A DNA stretch of 64,000 bases, from assembly GCF_000765145.1 (NCBI RefSeq), contig NZ_JMGA01000012.1, positions 43,942-107,941 on the forward strand, read 5' to 3'. Below, piece after piece: positions 60,453 to 64,000 of the stretch (position 1 is the first letter of the stretch; each line of letters begins with the position of its first letter). Both the position numbers and the translations under genes were made by a program. The stretch is from Desulfosporosinus sp. HMP52 (GTDB lineage: Bacteria; Bacillota; Desulfitobacteriia; Desulfitobacteriales; Desulfitobacteriaceae). Under the pieces are notes generated by a model. The model did not search any database. It saw only the letters and a list, made by a program, of their open reading frames with translations, and was not told the DNA's origin.

Positions 60453-61586
60453 ATGATTAAACCAAGTGGGGTTATTATTTTACGCTCAACCCTTATAGAG
60501 AATGATTCAAGAACCCTAAAAACTGCTAATTCTTTAGTGAAGCATGGGTACGATGTATGTATTTTAGGCTGGGATAGAGAGGGAAGCGGAAATTCCAATC
60601 CGCAAATTCAATTGAAAGATGGAATCGCGAATATCTGTTTATTTAAAACTAAAGCCGGTTATGCCCAAGGAATTAAAACCTTATTCAAACTTTTAAAATT
60701 TCAATCCTGGCTATTCTTACAGCTTTTAAAGAGAAGAAAAAAATATCAGGTTATCCATAGCTGTGATTTCGACACATCCCTGCCGGCAATACTGACTGCA
60801 AAAATCTTCCGCAAAAAACTCGTCTATGATATTTATGATTACTATACCCATTCTCATTATGTCCCCGGGAACCTAAAGGCTTTAGTAGAAAAAATGGATA
60901 ATTTCGTTATCAATCACGCCACTTCAACGATAATATGCCATGAAGATCGCTATAAGCAGATCATGAAGGCCAGGCCGAGAAATGTTACAGTCATTCATAA
61001 TACTCCGGAAATCCCATCAGATATTAACCAACAACTAACAGTAGTAAAATCTCAAAGTCCCAATCTCAAATTAGTATATATAGGTCTTTTACAAGATCAT
61101 CGACTTCTGCAGGAGATTGCGCAGGTGATCAAAGGCTCCGAGAAATTCGAGCTGCATATTGGTGGATTTGGAGATCTGTCTGACTATTTTAGAGAGCTAT
61201 CCGAGGAATATGAGAATATCTACTTTTATGGGAAAGTAGATTACAAGGATGTTCTGAAGTTAGAATCAGAATGCGATATATTGTTTGCGGTATATAATCC
61301 GGCCATTGAAAATCATCGCTATTCAGCACCGAATAAATTGTATGAAGCCATGGCCTTAGGCAAGCCTATTATTGTAGGCAAGGGTACAGGAATCGATGGA
61401 TTAATTAGCCGGAATAAAGTTGGTTTAGCTATCGAATATACTTCAGAAGCATTTTGGGAAGCTGTAAACATACTCAGAAATAACCCTGACTTGAGAAAAG
61501 AAATGGGTGAGCAGGGCAGGGAGATTTATAAATCTAAATATAGCTGGTCAATTATGGAAGATAAACTGATAGACTTATATGCTTGA
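60453..61586 (+). CDS. Glycosyltransferase family 4
   Basis: A 377-residue GT-B enzyme, cytosolic or membrane-associated. N-terminal SGVIILRSTLIENDSRTLK and VIHSCDFDTSLPAILTA; C-terminal domain with LKLVYIGLLQDHRLLQEI and YSAPNKLYEAMALGKPIIV, where the usual E-x7-E is K/E variant. GGGGAGG precedes the ATG. It begins a new exopolysaccharide gene run at the right end of the window. Confidence 0.82.
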   Translation: MIKPSGVIILRSTLIENDSRTLKTANSLVKHGYDVCILGWDREGSGNSNPQIQLKDGIANICLFKTKAGYAQGIKTLFKLLKFQSWLFLQLLKRRKKYQVIHSCDFDTSLPAILTAKIFRKKLVYDIYDYYTHSHYVPGNLKALVEKMDNFVINHATSTIICHEDRYKQIMKARPRNVTVIHNTPEIPSDINQQLTVVKSQSPNLKLVYIGLLQDHRLLQEIAQVIKGSEKFELHIGGFGDLSDYFRELSEEYENIYFYGKVDYKDVLKLESECDILFAVYNPAIENHRYSAPNKLYEAMALGKPIIVGKGTGIDGLISRNKVGLAIEYTSEAFWEAVNILRNNPDLRKEMGEQGREIYKSKYSWSIMEDKLIDLYA

Positions 61587-61629
61587 CGGCTCTGTCTGAA
61601 TTCCCGCAGTACGTATTTGGAGGATAAAA

Positions 61630-62745
61630 ATGAAAAAGATCCTAATTGTTTCAACAGTAAGCAGACAATTTTATCTCTTTGAACAGGGAAATATAGAAGT
61701 ACTGCATTCATTAGGGTATGAGGTACATGCGGCAGCAAATTTCAGGGATGCAAATCCGAGGTTAGATGAACTCAATATTGTAAGGCATCCTTTCGACATC
61801 CAGCGTTCTCCATTTTCATTTAAGAATATTAAGGCCTACAAACAGCTTAAGGAAATTATGAAGTCTGAGGATTTTGACGCAGTCCATTGCCATTCTCCAA
61901 TGGGAAGTGTATTGGCCAGACTGGCAGCCAGGGCTGTAGGTATTTCAAAGGTTCTATATACCCCTCATGGATTTCACTTCTATAAAGATGCTCCTCTCCT
62001 CAACTGGCTGTTATACTATCCAATTGAGGTATTGCTTTCGCTATATACAAAGGTGATTATTACCATAAACCAGGAGGACTATAGTCTCGCGCAAAAATTC
62101 AAGGCGGATAAGGTCTGCTACATTCCCGGCATTGGTGTCAATACCCAAAAGTTCAGCAGTAAAAATGCTGATAGGGGTAAGACAAGAGCAATGCTGGAGA
62201 TAGCTGAAGAAACAGTGGTTTTACTTTCAGTTGGTGAATTGAATAAAAATAAGAATCATGAAACAGTTATCAGAGCCGTAGCCAAGATCAATGATCCCAG
62301 GGTAATATATTTAATTTGTGGCCGAGGTAAATTACAAGCTTATCTTAAGAATCTGGTTAGGAGTCTTGGAGTGGAAAAGAAAGTGAGGTTCTTAGGATTC
62401 AGAAATGATGTAGCGGAGATATATTCTGCTTCAGATATTTTTGTCTTCCCTTCATACCATGAGGGTTTACCGGTATCTGTTATGGAAGCTATGTCGGCCG
62501 GTCTGCCGGTAATATGCTCAAATATTCGTGGCAATACGGATTTGATTGAAAATGGCCAAGGTGGATTTCTGCTTAATCCAAAGGATGTCAATGGATTTGC
62601 TAAATTCATAAAAAAGGTTGCCGAGGATAGGAAGTTAAGATTGTTCATGGGCCAGAAGAATATCGAAACAGTTAAGACCTTTGATGTTTCTAAGGTTAAG
62701 GTCAAAATGAAGGAACTATACAGTGAGGTAATCCTTGGGGATTAA
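61630..62745 (+). CDS. EpsD-like glycosyltransferase family 4
   Basis: A 371-residue GT4 enzyme. VSTVSRQFYLFEQGNIEVL and VHCHSPMGSVLARLAAR and YTPHGFHFYKDAP are typical of the EpsD/CapM group, often acting on amino-sugar donors. The C-terminal motif FPSYHEGLPVSVMEAMSAG has the E-x7-E pair. GGAGG lies before the ATG, 43 bases after the preceding gene. Confidence 0.88.
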   Translation: MKKILIVSTVSRQFYLFEQGNIEVLHSLGYEVHAAANFRDANPRLDELNIVRHPFDIQRSPFSFKNIKAYKQLKEIMKSEDFDAVHCHSPMGSVLARLAARAVGISKVLYTPHGFHFYKDAPLLNWLLYYPIEVLLSLYTKVIITINQEDYSLAQKFKADKVCYIPGIGVNTQKFSSKNADRGKTRAMLEIAEETVVLLSVGELNKNKNHETVIRAVAKINDPRVIYLICGRGKLQAYLKNLVRSLGVEKKVRFLGFRNDVAEIYSASDIFVFPSYHEGLPVSVMEAMSAGLPVICSNIRGNTDLIENGQGGFLLNPKDVNGFAKFIKKVAEDRKLRLFMGQKNIETVKTFDVSKVKVKMKELYSEVILGD

Positions 62746-62776
62746 GTCTTAATCTTATATGATATGGATGGGGAAA

Positions 62777-63964
62777 ATGAGAGTATTAATTGTTGCCCAA
62801 AATTTACAGATTGGCGGGGTGCAAACGGCTTTAGTCAATATGTTGAAAGAATTAGTCAAGCAGGATAAGTTGGAGTTGGAGCTGTTTACATTTGGAGACG
62901 GCATCTTTATCCAGGAAATACCTAACCCTGTCCGCATCCTTAAAGGGAACTTGCTTTTGCGCTTAGTAGCAACACCCTTGAGCGAAGTGATCAAGAAGGG
63001 CAATCTGTTCTGCCTCTTTCTCAGACTGATCTCCATGGTTGGGGTTAGACTTTTAGGATCGGATAAATTTTACCGGATGCTTTTTAAACGGCAAAAGAAT
63101 TTAGGCAATTATGATGTGGCTATTTCCTATTTTAATGATGTTCCTCATAATTACTTCAATCAAGGTACGAATCTGTTTGTCGATAAATTCGTCCGGGCAG
63201 CTAAAAAAATTGCCTGGGTTCATACCGATCCCCTAAGAGCAGGTTTTGAACATGATGTTTGTCTGGAAATCTATAAGAATTTTGATTATATTGCTTGTGT
63301 CTCTAAAGCCTGTAAAACACTATTCGATGAGCTACTGCCGGAATATCAACACAAAACTGTTGTGGTCTATAACTTTTTTTCTGCTGAGGATATTCTAAAG
63401 AAGGCTAGTGAATTTATTCCTTTTGAACAAGACAGCAGGATTAAGATTATAACAGTTGGACGTGTGGATAATGCAACCAAGAGGATGGATAGAATTGTAA
63501 AGGTGTGCAAGCTTTTAGAAGAGGATCATATCAACAACTTCGTGTGGAGAATCGTAGGAGATGGCCCGGATCTTAAAACAAATATGGATTTAGCCAGGAA
63601 ATATAATGTAGAGCAGAGGATCGAGTTTATTGGCTATAAGGAAAATCCTCATCCATATATTAAGAACAGTGATTTATTTGTGCTTACTTCAGCATTTGAA
63701 GGTTATCCAATGGTAATTGGTGAGTCATTGATCTTAAAGATTCCTGTCATTAGCACTAATTACGCTGCTGCAGAAGAACAAGTTGTTGACGGTGTAAACG
63801 GAGTTATTGTGGAGATGAGTACAACAAGACTTTATGAAATTCTGAAGAAGTTATTGGTGAGCCCGAAGGATATTAGAATACTCACAGATAATTTACGTGA
63901 TCTGGATCAGACTAACGATCAAGCCTACTTACAATTGAGGGACATCCTGGGTGACATTTCTTAA
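62777..63964 (+). CDS. EpsF-like glycosyltransferase family 4
   Basis: A 395-residue GT4 enzyme with N-terminal MRVLIVAQNLQIGGVQTALV and C-terminal ITVGRVDNATKRMDRIV and LTSAFEGYPMVIGESLI with E-x7-E. An ATG in GGGGAAAATGAG is preferred; an in-frame ATG 18 bases upstream is possible. The gene is complete and follows EpsD-like by some 30 bases, so the three glycosyltransferases form one operon that continues past the window. Confidence 0.86.
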   Translation: MRVLIVAQNLQIGGVQTALVNMLKELVKQDKLELELFTFGDGIFIQEIPNPVRILKGNLLLRLVATPLSEVIKKGNLFCLFLRLISMVGVRLLGSDKFYRMLFKRQKNLGNYDVAISYFNDVPHNYFNQGTNLFVDKFVRAAKKIAWVHTDPLRAGFEHDVCLEIYKNFDYIACVSKACKTLFDELLPEYQHKTVVVYNFFSAEDILKKASEFIPFEQDSRIKIITVGRVDNATKRMDRIVKVCKLLEEDHINNFVWRIVGDGPDLKTNMDLARKYNVEQRIEFIGYKENPHPYIKNSDLFVLTSAFEGYPMVIGESLILKIPVISTNYAAAEEQVVDGVNGVIVEMSTTRLYEILKKLLVSPKDIRILTDNLRDLDQTNDQAYLQLRDILGDIS

Positions 63965-64000
63965 GCAAAAGCATAGCCCTAATAGACATGATAAAATCCG

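Noticed and set aside
1..64000. tRNA, rRNA or complete prophage
   Set aside because: I saw no tRNA cloverleaf, rRNA sequence, integrase or phage structural gene in the window.

Overview
The window looks like a low-to-mid GC Firmicute chromosome, most likely an anaerobic, endospore-forming clostridium of the Peptococcaceae kind (Desulfosporosinus or Desulfitobacterium-like). This is inferred from gene content: a SpoIVFA/SpoIVFB pair, the TIGR03960 - TIGR03936 - RNase G gene order usual in Clostridia, a protein with cell-wall-binding type 2 repeats, a very large hybrid kinase, and B12-dependent acyl-CoA mutase genes under sigma-54 control. No rRNA, tRNA or CRISPR was seen.

Layout. (1) 0-7.5 kb is core chromosome: sporulation protease genes, a MazE-like antitoxin with a wrecked mazF, the radical-SAM pair and RNase G. 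Two stretches of GC-rich tandem hairpins split pairs that are normally adjacent. (2) 7.8-13 kb holds a surface protein, an SGNH-like membrane protein with altered catalytic residues, and the Wzz/BY-kinase pair. (3) 13.3-19.7 kb carries a hybrid histidine kinase of about 1,920 aa with a degenerate protein-kinase head, convergent with and overlapping an OmpR-type regulator. (4) 19.8-35.4 kb is an exopolysaccharide locus: CpsB phosphatase, an initiating sugar transferase plus a decayed second copy, galE, ugd, glycosyltransferases, polymerase and flippase. It ends in cysQ and an APS-kinase fusion. (5) 35.5-52 kb is accessory: two sulfotransferases, fragments of IS3, IS1380, IS4 and Y1 (REP-type) transposases, several group II introns, HicAB, an XRE regulator with visible operators, and a DUF4160/DUF2442 pair. 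(6) 52-60 kb is a catabolic island: AbrB-like protein, DUF6125-like protein, CobO, a mutase with the isobutyryl-CoA-mutase residue pair, its B12 subunit, MeaB, and a CBS-PAS-PAS sigma-54 activator. (7) 60.4-64 kb returns to glycosyltransferases of exopolysaccharide type.

How the parts may work together. CysC makes PAPS from APS, two sulfotransferases would use it, and CysQ would clear the PAP, all within or next to the polysaccharide operon. I therefore predict a sulfated surface glycan. In the catabolic island, CobO supplies adenosylcobalamin, the two mutase subunits isomerise a C4 acyl-CoA, and MeaB protects the mutase. Two -24/-12 promoters, each with a pair of 16-bp palindromes upstream, point to the activator gene at the end of the island as regulator.

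Decay and nesting are prominent. The clearest case is a 2.3 kb group II intron inserted antisense into a 1.9 kb group II intron that sits behind a terminator hairpin. Others are a glmS deletion scar, a truncated mazF, a frameshifted sugar transferase and nested intron debris near 36-37.7 kb.
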